From JAKOQB01 sp036824465 (GTDB lineage Bacteria; Pseudomonadota; Gammaproteobacteria; Burkholderiales; Burkholderiaceae_F), in assembly GCA_036824465.1 (NCBI GenBank), contig DAITAC010000020.1, forward strand, positions 1 to 46,965: a stretch of 46,965 nucleotides of DNA, read 5' to 3'. Every line of letters starts with the position of its first letter. Positions within the stretch are counted from its first letter, which is position 1. This document shows, one piece after another, positions 23,780 through 32,049 of the stretch. The position numbers and the translations under genes are program-made. The notes under the pieces were generated by a model that saw only the letters and a program-made list of their open reading frames with translations, had not been told where the DNA came from and searched no databases.

Positions 23780-25549
23780 CTACAGATCCTCCGAGCCCAG
23801 CAGCATTTCAGTCAGCCCTTTGCCAGCCTTCACCATTGGCCAGACGTTTTCCGTCTGGTCGGTGATGAAGTCCATGAACACCAGGCGGTCTTTGTACTTG
23901 CCGAACGCCTCGCGCAGTGCCGGCTCAACGTCCGCCGGCTTGACGATCACCATACCGACGTGTCCGTAGGCCTCGGCCAGCTTGACGAAGTCCGGCAGCG
24001 CGTCCACGTAGGACTGCGAATAGCGGCTGCCGTAGTCGATCTGCTGCCACTGCCGCACCATGCCGAGATAACGGTTGTTCAGGTTGCAGATCTTGGGCGT
24101 GAACCGGTACTGCTTGCAGGTCGACAGCTCCTGGATGCACATCTGGATCGACGCCTCGCCGGTGATCACCGCGATCTGCGCGCCCGGGTTTGCCATCTGC
24201 ACACCCATCGCGTACGGCAGACCCACACCCATCGTGCCCAGGCCGCCACTGTTGATCCAGCGCCGCGGTTTGTCGAACCGGTAGTACTGCGCCGCCCACA
24301 TCTGATGCTGGCCGACGTCCGACGTCACGAACGCATCGCCGTTCGTGACCTCCCACAGCTTTTCGACCACGTACTGCGGCTTGATGATGTCGCTCGATCG
24401 GTCGTACTTCAGACAATCGCGCTTGCGCCAGTCGTTGATCTGCGTCCACCAGGATTTCAACGCCTGCGTATTCGATTTCGCCTCGGCCGCTTCGATCTGC
24501 GTGATGAGTTCGGTCAACACTTCCTTCACGTCGCCGACAATCGGGATGTCGACCCGCACGCGCTTGGAAATCGACGATGGATCGACGTCGATGTGAATGA
24601 TCTTGCGCGGGTTCTGGGCAAAGTGCTTCGGATTCCCGATCACGCGATCGTCAAACCGCGCGCCCACTGCCAGCAGCACATCGCAATGCTGCATGGCCAT
24701 GTTCGCCTCGTAGGTGCCGTGCATGCCGAGCATGCCCATGAATTTCGGGTCCGACGCCTTGAATCCACCCAGTCCCATCAGCGTGCTGGTGCACGGGTAC
24801 CCGAGGGAGTTGACCAACTTGTTCAGCAGTTCAGCCGAGTCGGACAGGATCACGCCGCCGCCCGTGTAGATCATCGGCCGCTCGGCGGACATCAGCAGCT
24901 GCACCGCTTTCTTGATCTGCCCCTGGTGGCCCTTGACGACCGGGTTGTAGGAACGCATGGTGAGATCGCGCGGATAGCTGAATTCGCACTTCGCGATCGT
25001 GATGTCCTTCGGGATATCGACCAACACCGGCCCTGGTCGACCCGTTGCCGCCACGAAGAACGCCTTGCGTATCGTCGTGGCCAGATCGCGCACATCCTTG
25101 ACCAGGAAGTTGTGCTTGACGCACGGCCGGGTGATGCCGACGGTGTCGCACTCCTGGAAAGCGTCCTGCCCGATCGCGTGCGAGGGCACCTGGCCCGTGA
25201 TGATCACCATCGGGATCGAATCCATGTACGCGGTCGCGATGCCGGTCACCGCGTTGGTCACCCCGGGGCCGCTGGTGACGAGCGCCACGCCAATGCGCTG
25301 GCTCGATCGTGAGTACGCGTCGGCCGCATGTACCGCAGCCTGCTCGTGGCGTACCAGGATGTGCAGGAACTTGTCCTGCTTGAAGATCTCGTCGTAGATG
25401 TAAAGGACCGCCCCGCCGGGGTAGCCAAAGACGTGCTCGACGCCTTCTTCCTGCAGACACCTGACGACGATTTCGGCGCCTGTCAGCAGTTCGGGTTTAT
25501 GTCCTGCGAGGCGGGACTCGGTGCGCATTTCCGCGCTGAGTGATTGCAT
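23780..25549 (-). CDS. ilvI: Acetolactate synthase large (catalytic) subunit
   Basis: ThDP-dependent enzyme making acetolactate and acetohydroxybutyrate, first common step of branched-chain amino acid synthesis; 589 residues. Visible are GYPGGAVLYIYDEIF, the catalytic glutamate in VRHEQAAVHAADAY, and SGPGVTNAVTGIATAYMDS. The C-terminal ThDP/metal motif reads GEASIQM (Gly464-Glu465-Ala466) where GDGS or GEGS is usual. AGGAAAGG lies upstream of the ATG at 25549. It heads the ilvI-ilvH(-ilvC) transcription unit. (Alternative name in this lineage: ilvB.). Confidence 0.97.
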   Translation of the reverse strand: MQSLSAEMRTESRLAGHKPELLTGAEIVVRCLQEEGVEHVFGYPGGAVLYIYDEIFKQDKFLHILVRHEQAAVHAADAYSRSSQRIGVALVTSGPGVTNAVTGIATAYMDSIPMVIITGQVPSHAIGQDAFQECDTVGITRPCVKHNFLVKDVRDLATTIRKAFFVAATGRPGPVLVDIPKDITIAKCEFSYPRDLTMRSYNPVVKGHQGQIKKAVQLLMSAERPMIYTGGGVILSDSAELLNKLVNSLGYPCTSTLMGLGGFKASDPKFMGMLGMHGTYEANMAMQHCDVLLAVGARFDDRVIGNPKHFAQNPRKIIHIDVDPSSISKRVRVDIPIVGDVKEVLTELITQIEAAEAKSNTQALKSWWTQINDWRKRDCLKYDRSSDIIKPQYVVEKLWEVTNGDAFVTSDVGQHQMWAAQYYRFDKPRRWINSGGLGTMGVGLPYAMGVQMANPGAQIAVITGEASIQMCIQELSTCKQYRFTPKICNLNNRYLGMVRQWQQIDYGSRYSQSYVDALPDFVKLAEAYGHVGMVIVKPADVEPALREAFGKYKDRLVFMDFITDQTENVWPMVKAGKGLTEMLLGSEDL

Positions 25550-25859
25550 TTGCCTTTCCTCTCAAGGTCCTGCTGGAGATTGATTGGATGCCGTTCCTTA
25601 TCCGCTCGTGACGGACGGTGCGGCACTGCGCGTTTAGCTATACAACAACCGGATTGGCTGAAATCGAGCTAAGCCTCTTGTGATGCAAGAACCAGTGACG
25701 ATACTGCAGCGCACCAGCTTGGGCAAATCGCAGCACATGCCAGCGCGCTGGGTCGGGGCATCGGGCGCCCACAAACGGGAATTCCCCATGCTCTGATAGG
25801 ATTCCGCGCCGCCCTCACCTGATCGTTGCCGCGTTTCGTGACGTGAACGGCACTTGTGG
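25550..25859. promoter_or_regulatory. Divergent intergenic region between ilvI and the sigma factor gene
   Basis: A 310-base region with no supported gene; it must hold the ilvI promoter (minus) and the sigma-factor promoter (plus). A TATAGCT stretch on the minus strand (25642-25636) could be an ilvI -10, but no matching -35 is seen. A small open frame ending at 25634 contains scattered Leu/Ile/Val but no run, so a leader peptide is not supported. A small CTTG/CAAG palindrome lies near 25676-25688. Confidence 0.4.
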
Positions 25860-26423
25860 ATGGCCACTCGAGAAGAACTCGCCGAATTCCTCGCTAGCGT
25901 CGAACGCCGCGCCTTCAAACAGGCTGCTTTTGCCGTCCGCGATGATGACAACGCCTTGGACATCGTCCAGGACGCGATGATCAAACTCTCTCAGAACTAC
26001 AGCGATCGGCCGGCGGCGGAACTGCCGCTTCTGTTCACGCGGATCCTGCAGAACACGATTCACGACTTCTTTCGTCGCCAGAAGGTCCGTTCGACCTGGA
26101 CGACCCTGTTTTCCGCACTGACGCCCTCAGACGATGAGGATGCCGATCCCCTTGAGACCCTCGAGGCGCTGACCGGTTCGCAGGCGGCAGAAAGCGCCGC
26201 CGACCAGGTTTCGCGCCAGCAGGTGGTCGGCATCATCGAGGAAGAAGTGGCAAAGCTGCCGGCCCGTCAACGAGAGGCCTTTCTGCTGCGTTACTGGGAG
26301 GATTTCGATGTTGCAGAGACGGCGGCGGCGATGGGCTGCTCGGAGGGCAGCGTCAAAACTCATTGCTCGCGTGCCACGCACACCTTGGCACGCGCATTGC
26401 GCGAGCGGGGTATCACGTTATGA
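25860..26423 (+). CDS. RNA polymerase sigma factor, ECF-like
   Basis: Small sigma-70 family protein of 187 residues. Region 2 covers DDNALDIVQDAMIKLSQ to FTRILQNTIHDFFRRQKVRS. Region 4, near the C-terminus, has LPARQREAFLLRYWEDFDVAETA with the helix-turn-helix CSEGSVKTHCSRATHTL. The ATG at 25860 is used; there is no clear ribosome-binding site. An acidic linker (SDDEDADPLETLEAL) separates the two domains. Its stop overlaps the start of the DUF3619 gene by four bases, suggesting a sigma/anti-sigma-like pair. Target genes are unknown. Confidence 0.9.
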   Translation: MATREELAEFLASVERRAFKQAAFAVRDDDNALDIVQDAMIKLSQNYSDRPAAELPLLFTRILQNTIHDFFRRQKVRSTWTTLFSALTPSDDEDADPLETLEALTGSQAAESAADQVSRQQVVGIIEEEVAKLPARQREAFLLRYWEDFDVAETAAAMGCSEGSVKTHCSRATHTLARALRERGITL

Positions 26424-26836
26424 AAGAGACTGAATTTGCCTATCGGATCCGCCAGGCCCTTAACGAAGGCGCCGAGCGGCTCGACTACAGTACCGTCTAT
26501 CGGCTGGAACAGGCCCGTGGGCGCGCTCTGGCGCGTTATCGGCCGGGGCAGCAGGAGGCCCCTGCCTGGGTTCCATCCTTGCAGCCTGTCGGCGCGGGCG
26601 CACCATCCCCCGCCGCACCCGGCGGATTCTGGACCTGGCTGCATCGCGCCGGGCTGGCCGCGCCGATTGCGGTACTCGTCATCGGATTTGTCGGCATCTA
26701 CCAGTGGCAGCGCACGCAGACCATCGAGCACCTGGCCGATCTCGACTTCGCCGTACTGCTCGATGAACACCCGATCGACACGTACGCCGAGTCCGGTTTT
26801 GGTGTGTTGCTCAAGAATCAGGAACCCTCCAACTAG
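26420..26836 (+). CDS. DUF3619 family membrane protein
   Basis: Protein of 138 residues with an N-terminal soluble part (MKETEFAYRIRQALNEGAERL), one hydrophobic segment (about 76-94, AGLAAPIAVLVIGFVGIYQ) and a short C-terminal part, LADLDFAVLLDEHPIDTYAESGF. The layout (cytoplasmic head, single membrane span) and the ATGA overlap with the sigma factor are what an anti-sigma factor would show, but no anti-sigma domain is recognised. It directly precedes the DUF3106 gene. Confidence 0.82.
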   Translation: MKETEFAYRIRQALNEGAERLDYSTVYRLEQARGRALARYRPGQQEAPAWVPSLQPVGAGAPSPAAPGGFWTWLHRAGLAAPIAVLVIGFVGIYQWQRTQTIEHLADLDFAVLLDEHPIDTYAESGFGVLLKNQEPSN

Positions 26837-27382
26837 ATGTGGCGATCGGCCGTGACCTTCGGCGTACTTCGACTGTTCCTCACCGTGGCCGCTGTTGCGG
26901 CCACGGTGTTTTTCGCTCAAGCGCAGGCGCAGACTTCCCCAACCGCGCCCGGCAAGCCGGCCGCCGCAACGACTCGACTCGCGAAGCCAGCCTGGAAAGA
27001 GCTGACCGCGCCACAGCAAGAGGCCTTGGCGCCGCTGGCGCAGGACTGGGACACGTTCGACCGCGACCGCAAGCAGAAATGGCTTGAAGTCGCGAAGAAG
27101 TACCCGCAGCTGTCACCCGATGCGAAGGCGCGCATGCATGAGCGCATGGCAAGGTTCGCAAAGCTATCGCCTGAAGAGCGCCGCAACGTGCGCGAAAATT
27201 TCCGCAAGGCCTACGAGCTTCCGATCGATCAAAGGCAGGCGCTGATTCAGGAGTACAAAGACCTCCCGGCCGAGCGCAAGCGCGAACTGTCAGACAAGGC
27301 GCAGGCGTCGACCCCCCCTGCACAGAAGCCGACGCGCGCAAGCCGGCGCGATGCCGAGCAGAAGAAAGCCGACTCCAGATAG
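26837..27382 (+). CDS. DUF3106 domain periplasmic protein
   Basis: Protein of 181 residues starting one base after the stop codon of the preceding gene. A signal peptide covers about residues 1-31 (MWRSAVTFGVLRLFLTVAAVAATVF...AQAQ). The mature part is charged and helical, with repeated short motifs (WKELTAPQQEALAPLAQDW, KWLEVAKKYPQLSPDAKARM, RFAKLSPEERRNVRENFRKAY, LPIDQRQALIQEYKDLP) typical of DUF3106. The tail is Lys/Ala/Pro-rich. It resembles periplasmic stress-sensing helical repeat proteins only loosely; the function is unknown. It may be controlled with the sigma factor. Confidence 0.85.
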   Translation: MWRSAVTFGVLRLFLTVAAVAATVFFAQAQAQTSPTAPGKPAAATTRLAKPAWKELTAPQQEALAPLAQDWDTFDRDRKQKWLEVAKKYPQLSPDAKARMHERMARFAKLSPEERRNVRENFRKAYELPIDQRQALIQEYKDLPAERKRELSDKAQASTPPAQKPTRASRRDAEQKKADSR

Positions 27383-27412
27383 CCGCGCCAAGCGTATCGC
27401 TGGACTGAACGC

Positions 27413-27931
27413 ATGCCACAGTCAGCGCGCGGAGATGCCGTTGCAGCCCCTGGTCCAGGGCTGCTTCTCCGTGTCGCGTCGCTGATCTACGAAAGCGTGC
27501 TGCTGTTTGGCGTCGTATTCATCGTCAGCTACGCGGTGCTCGCCGCACTGCGTTGGACCTATCCACTCACAACGTATCAACGTGGGATCCTGCAGGCTGT
27601 CCTGTTCGTCGCCGTCGGCATGTACTTCGTCTTCTGCTGGGCCCGCAGCGGCCAGACGCTGGCGATGAAGTCATGGCATCTTCGGCTGGTCGATCGCGAT
27701 GGTCGACTGCTTTCCGTGCAAAAGGCAGTGCTGCGCTACTTCCTCGCCTGGACGCTGTTTGCGCCCGGCCTGCTGTTTGTTGCCCTGTTTCACAGTCATG
27801 CGGCGTGGGACGCGGCTGCGCTGGTCATCGGTTTCTTGGCAATGCTTCTGCTGAGTCGAACCAATTCCGACCGGCAGCTGCTGCACGATCGATTGCTTGG
27901 CACGCGCGTCATCCGCGAGCGGGCACCGTAG
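27413..27931 (+). CDS. RDD family membrane protein
   Basis: Membrane protein of 172 residues with about four hydrophobic segments. The family's Arg/Asp residues stand in LRVASLIYESVLLFGV (Arg with Glu in place of the first Asp) and in the C-terminal DRQLLHDRLLGTRVI. A central MKSWHLRLVDRDGRLLS block is typical of RDD proteins. Function is unknown; some family members are ion transporters. It ends the sigma-DUF3619-DUF3106-RDD series, and its 3' end overlaps the convergent next gene by 23 bases. Confidence 0.88.
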   Translation: MPQSARGDAVAAPGPGLLLRVASLIYESVLLFGVVFIVSYAVLAALRWTYPLTTYQRGILQAVLFVAVGMYFVFCWARSGQTLAMKSWHLRLVDRDGRLLSVQKAVLRYFLAWTLFAPGLLFVALFHSHAAWDAAALVIGFLAMLLLSRTNSDRQLLHDRLLGTRVIRERAP

Positions 27932-28622
27932 GAACGCTCAACGGTTCGCCGGCGAACAACGATTCCATCAGCGCGGTCTCACGGCCGCGAATCGTGCCGA
28001 GGAAATCGTTCGCCGCGCCCATCACCGTGAATGCGTCGAACCCCGCCTGCAGGAAATGATGCAGATGGCCGAGCCCCGCAGCTTCCGCGGGCGCCCGCAT
28101 CATGTGCAGCATTGGCGCCAGCAACGGAATTCGCGCCAGTCTTTCCAGCGATCGGCCGATGCGGTCGATGGTGTCGATCTGATGCTCTCGCTCGGAACGC
28201 GTGCCAGCGGTGCGATACGCATCGGCATACCTCGCTTCATCAATCGGCGTTGCAACCAGCCGCGCGACACGCGCATCGAGCTCCTCTGACAGCTCATCAA
28301 GCTCGACAGCGAGCGCCATTGTCTGAACTGCACGCTCGGGCAGCATGCGCGCGAGCATGGGAACAACACGCAGCGCCTCCTGATCGCGCTGCTCGAAGTC
28401 CTTCGCACCGTACAACTCCGACAGGAAGAACTCGCACGCAGGCGCAAAGCGCTTGGAGGCGAGCAGGTCCGGATACGTGCGACGCAAGCGATCCGCCTGC
28501 CAGCTCTTGACTGCGTGCCACTTCTTGCCCAATGCCGGGTCACGCTCAAGTTGCTGGCGCAGTTCGATGACCCGCGTCAACGCAGCAGCCAGGCGAACTC
28601 GCGACGAATCTGCTTCATTCAT
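27909..28622 (-). CDS. FFLEELY-motif-type hypothetical protein
   Basis: Soluble, mostly helical protein of 237 residues. It contains PACEFFLSELYGAKDFEQRD (about 62-81), which resembles the motif for which the FFLEELY family is named, with Ser replacing one Glu. Nothing else suggests an activity. It is convergent with and overlaps the RDD gene by 23 bases, and is divergent from the Tat-exported protein gene to the right. Start at 28622 (MNEADSSRVRLAAAL); a second Met is not available nearby. Confidence 0.8.
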   Translation of the reverse strand: MNEADSSRVRLAAALTRVIELRQQLERDPALGKKWHAVKSWQADRLRRTYPDLLASKRFAPACEFFLSELYGAKDFEQRDQEALRVVPMLARMLPERAVQTMALAVELDELSEELDARVARLVATPIDEARYADAYRTAGTRSEREHQIDTIDRIGRSLERLARIPLLAPMLHMMRAPAEAAGLGHLHHFLQAGFDAFTVMGAANDFLGTIRGRETALMESLFAGEPLSVPTVPARG

Positions 28623-28708
28623 GGTGGCCGGCTTTAGACGAGCTGTTCTACTGCGGCTTCCTACAATTCATCGCAACGATACGTGAGGCAATCGAGCATT
28701 GTCTTGAC

Positions 28709-29209
28709 ATGCAGCGACGAACGCTTCTGAAAGTGGGGCTGATCGGCAGCGCCGTGCTCGCTGCGGCCGGCGGCGCGGCATTCCTTTTGAAACCGGCAGC
28801 GCGGGACGCCGCCACCAGTGACGAAACCCGCATCGTTCTGAACGGCGTGATGCCTGCTCTGCTGGCAGACGCGTTGCCGACCGATGCGGCGGCACGCGCA
28901 GCAGCACTCGACGCCGCGCTGCAACGCACGCTCGCGACGATCGCCGGCCTGTCGCTGCCGACCCGGATCGAACTCGGCGAGCTCTTCATGCTGCTGGCAT
29001 CGGCTCCGGGGCGCTGGCTCGCCGGCGTCGATCGCTGGGAAGTGGCGAGCGTTGAACAAACGAGTGCGTTTCTGCAACGCTGGCGCACCCATTCATTCGA
29101 TCTGTTCCAGGTCGGATACCACGCGCTGCACGACCTTGTCCTCGGTCCTTACTACGCGGATCCCTCGACATGGGAAGCGCTTGGCTATCCGGGGCCGATC
29201 AGTCTATGA
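28709..29209 (+). CDS. Tat-exported small subunit, gluconate 2-dehydrogenase subunit 3-like
   Basis: Protein of 166 residues beginning MQRRTLLKVGLIGSAVLAAAGG, a twin-arginine signal peptide. The mature part has no cofactor motif. Its stop overlaps the GMC oxidoreductase start by four bases (ATGA). The size, Tat signal and pairing with a flavin-containing large subunit match subunit 3 of membrane-bound sugar/alcohol dehydrogenases, which carries the folded large subunit out with it. No cytochrome c subunit is encoded next to it. Confidence 0.8.
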   Translation: MQRRTLLKVGLIGSAVLAAAGGAAFLLKPAARDAATSDETRIVLNGVMPALLADALPTDAAARAAALDAALQRTLATIAGLSLPTRIELGELFMLLASAPGRWLAGVDRWEVASVEQTSAFLQRWRTHSFDLFQVGYHALHDLVLGPYYADPSTWEALGYPGPISL

Positions 29210-30837
29210 GCGAAATAATTCCGCTTGCCATCGACGATCCGATCGCAGCGGGACTCGGGCGCGGATGGAAGGTCACCGACGCGCCTACGCTCGCCGCACC
29301 CCTCAAGCTCGACTGCGATGTGGTCGTGATCGGTACCGGCGCCGGCGGCGGCATCAGCGCGGACCTGCTGACCAAGGCGGGGCTCAGCACGATCCTGGTT
29401 GAAGAGGGACCGCTGAAGAGTTCGCGCAACTTCAGGATGCGAGAAGCCGACGCCTATCCGCAGCTCTACTGGGATTCAGCGTCCCGTAAGACCAAGGACA
29501 AGGCGATCAATATCCTGCAGGGGCGCGCGGTCGGTGGCTCGACGACGGTCAACTGGACATCGAGCTTTCGTACGCCGGCGGCGACGCTCGCGTACTGGCG
29601 CGAGCGTTTCGGGTTGCAGGATTTCACGCCGGAGCAACTTGCGCCGTACTTTGCGCAAGCGGAGCGCCGTCTTGATATCGCGCCATGGCGGATGGCGCCG
29701 AACGAAAACAACGACATCCTCAAGCGCGGCTGCTCAGCGCTGGGAATCACCGTGAAGACCCTGCAGCGCAACGCGCGCGGATGCCTGGACCTGGGCTACT
29801 GCGGGATGGGGTGTCCGGTCAATGCCAAAAGGTCGATGCTGATCACCACTGTGCCGTCAGCGCTCGATCGCGGCGCGCGACTGCTCACGCGGCTGCGCGC
29901 GCTGCGCTTTGAATTCGACGGCAACCGGATCGCGCGGCTTACATGTGTGGCGCTGCGCGATGATGGTCTCACCGAAAGCGGCATCACCGTCGAGATTCGC
30001 GCGCGGCACTACGTCGCCGCCGGCGGCGCGATCAATACGCCAGGATTGCTGCTGCGGTCGAACACACCCGACCCCTATGCGCTTCTCGGCTACCGCACCT
30101 TCCTGCACCCGACGGTCATTTCGTCCGCACTGTTTGAACAGAAGGTCGATGGCTTCGCCGGCGCGCCGCAGAGCGTGTACTCGGACCACTTCCTTGAGAC
30201 GGACGCGATCGATGGCCCGCTCGGATTCAAGCTCGAAGCGGCGCCGTTACACCCGGTGCTGTACGCGTCGACGTTGCATGGGTTCGGCGGCGCGCACGCG
30301 CGCCTGATGAAGGCGTTTGCGCATGCGCAGGTAAGCCTCGCACTGTTGCGCGACGGATTTCATCCGGACAGTCGCGGCGGACGGGTCGAACTGCGTCATG
30401 ATGGCGGGCCAGTGCTCGACTACCCGTTGAACGCGCCGATCTGGGAAGCGACACGGCGCGCGCTCACGGTGATGGCCGAGATCCAGTTCGCTGCCGGCGC
30501 CAGCACGGTGTACCCCGTGCATGAACTGGCTGGCGGCTACACGACGTTTGCCGATGCGAAACAGGCCATCGCGCGGCTGCCGATGAAGCCGCTGATTGCG
30601 CGCGTGGTCAGCGCACATGTAATGGGGGGCTGCGGGATGGCTGCCTCGGAGCGCAACGGCGTGGTCGATGCGCGCGGGCGGCATTTCCAGATCGAAAACC
30701 TGTCGGTGCATGACGGATCGATCTTTCCGACCTCAATCGGCGCCAATCCACAACTGTCGATCTACGGGATCGTCAATCGCATGTCGCAGCAACTAGCGGC
30801 CGAACTGACTCGGTCCAGCGCCCCAACGCTCGACTGA
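29206..30837 (+). CDS. GMC family oxidoreductase
   Basis: FAD-dependent alcohol/sugar-type dehydrogenase of 543 residues from the ATG at 29206; the frame is open 12 codons further upstream inside the previous gene. The FAD-binding motif VVVIGTGAGGG begins at Gly43, and GRAVGGSTTVNW is the second flavin motif. The C-terminal catalytic pair is His471 in SAHVMGG and Asn514 in GANPQLS. A cysteine-rich stretch CLDLGYCGMGCPVNAKRS lies mid-protein. It has no signal peptide and probably travels with the Tat-exported partner. The substrate is not predictable. Confidence 0.9.
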   Translation: MSEIIPLAIDDPIAAGLGRGWKVTDAPTLAAPLKLDCDVVVIGTGAGGGISADLLTKAGLSTILVEEGPLKSSRNFRMREADAYPQLYWDSASRKTKDKAINILQGRAVGGSTTVNWTSSFRTPAATLAYWRERFGLQDFTPEQLAPYFAQAERRLDIAPWRMAPNENNDILKRGCSALGITVKTLQRNARGCLDLGYCGMGCPVNAKRSMLITTVPSALDRGARLLTRLRALRFEFDGNRIARLTCVALRDDGLTESGITVEIRARHYVAAGGAINTPGLLLRSNTPDPYALLGYRTFLHPTVISSALFEQKVDGFAGAPQSVYSDHFLETDAIDGPLGFKLEAAPLHPVLYASTLHGFGGAHARLMKAFAHAQVSLALLRDGFHPDSRGGRVELRHDGGPVLDYPLNAPIWEATRRALTVMAEIQFAAGASTVYPVHELAGGYTTFADAKQAIARLPMKPLIARVVSAHVMGGCGMAASERNGVVDARGRHFQIENLSVHDGSIFPTSIGANPQLSIYGIVNRMSQQLAAELTRSSAPTLD

Positions 30838-30866
30838 CGGAACCGGCACGGCTACATTGGCCGACC

Positions 30867-32048
30867 ATGTCGACCCATGTTGCTGCCGATCCGCCGATTC
30901 CGCGGCGCGTGCTGCCGACCATCGTCGTCGCGCAGCTTGCCGGCACGTCGCCGTGGTTCGCGGTCAACGCTGTCTTGCCCGATTTACAGCAGGCTGCCGC
31001 TCTGCCGGAGACCGCACTCGGGGCGCTTACCTCCGCGGTTCAGCTCGGATTCATCGCCGGCACGCTCGTGTTCGCGGTGCTGACGATTGCGGACCGTTTT
31101 TCGCCGCGACTGGTCTTTCTGCTGTGCGCGCTCGCGGGCGCGCTGTTCAATGCGCTGGGAATCGAATTCGCAGGCGATTACTCGGTGCTGCTGCTGTTGC
31201 GCTTCGCGACCGGATTCTTCCTCGCCGGCATTTATCCGGTCGGCATGAAGATCGCCGCGGCGTGGTACGCGCGCGGTCTTGGAGCCGCGCTGGGGCTCCT
31301 GATCGGCGCGCTCGTGCTTGGCACCGCGATGCCGCATGGCCTGCGCGCGCTCGGCGCCGACTGGCCATGGCAACAGGTGATGATCGCGGTGTCGCTGATC
31401 TCAGCGTGTGGCGGCGTTGGGCTTTATCTGCTGGTTCCGGATAGTGCGAACCTGCCGCGCGCCGCGCGTATCAAACCCACCGCGCTTGCCGTGATCTGGC
31501 GCGATCCAAAGGTGCGCGCCTCCGCTTTCGGCTACTTCGGACACATGTGGGAACTCTATGCCGTGTGGGCCCTGCTGCCCCTCATTGCGGGCACACGCGT
31601 CGAGCCGCAGTACGTTTCCGCCGCCGCCTTCTGGATTATCGCGGCCGGATTCCTGGGTTGTGCAGTCGGCGGATGGATCGCGTTGCGGCTCGGCAGTGCA
31701 CGCGTCGCCGCAGTCCAACTGGCAGCGAGCGGCTTGTGCTGCCTGCTGGCGCCGCTGATGCTGAGTGCCTCGCTGCCGATCTTCTGGACCTGGCTGCTCA
31801 TCTGGGGCATCACCGTGGTCGGCGACTCGCCGCAATTCTCGTCGCTGACTGCGCTCAACGCGCCGCGCGACGCGGTCGGCAGCGTGCTGACGTTTGTCAA
31901 CAGCATCGGCTTCGCAATTACGATCTTAAGCATCCAGATCTTTGCTTCCGCGGCCGTTTCAGTGCCGCTGGGGCAGCTGCTGCCTTGGCTGGCGATCGGG
32001 CCGGTTGCGGGATTGATCGCGCTGCGCCCGCTGCTGCGCGCGGACTGA
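30867..32048 (+). CDS. MFS transporter
   Basis: Integral membrane protein of 393 residues with about 12 hydrophobic segments, a major facilitator superfamily layout. Basic residues follow the second and eighth helices (for example DRFSPRLVF at about 72-80). The family loop motif between helices 2 and 3 is weak. The substrate is not apparent. It follows the GMC oxidoreductase by 29 bases in the same direction and may be cotranscribed. It is convergent with the ABC ATPase gene, whose stop begins two bases away. Confidence 0.88.
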   Translation: MSTHVAADPPIPRRVLPTIVVAQLAGTSPWFAVNAVLPDLQQAAALPETALGALTSAVQLGFIAGTLVFAVLTIADRFSPRLVFLLCALAGALFNALGIEFAGDYSVLLLLRFATGFFLAGIYPVGMKIAAAWYARGLGAALGLLIGALVLGTAMPHGLRALGADWPWQQVMIAVSLISACGGVGLYLLVPDSANLPRAARIKPTALAVIWRDPKVRASAFGYFGHMWELYAVWALLPLIAGTRVEPQYVSAAAFWIIAAGFLGCAVGGWIALRLGSARVAAVQLAASGLCCLLAPLMLSASLPIFWTWLLIWGITVVGDSPQFSSLTALNAPRDAVGSVLTFVNSIGFAITILSIQIFASAAVSVPLGQLLPWLAIGPVAGLIALRPLLRAD

Positions 32049-32049
32049 G

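Noticed and set aside
25634..25790. Possible ilvI leader peptide on the minus strand
   Set aside because: The small frame contains scattered Leu, Ile and Val but no run, and no promoter or hairpin pair like those of leuA was found.
27909..27931. Overlapping 3' ends as a sign of a frameshift
   Set aside because: The RDD and FFLEELY-type genes converge and both end with plausible C-termini. The same is true for the hydrolase and deacetylase at 42375-42392. Short convergent overlaps are common in compact genomes.
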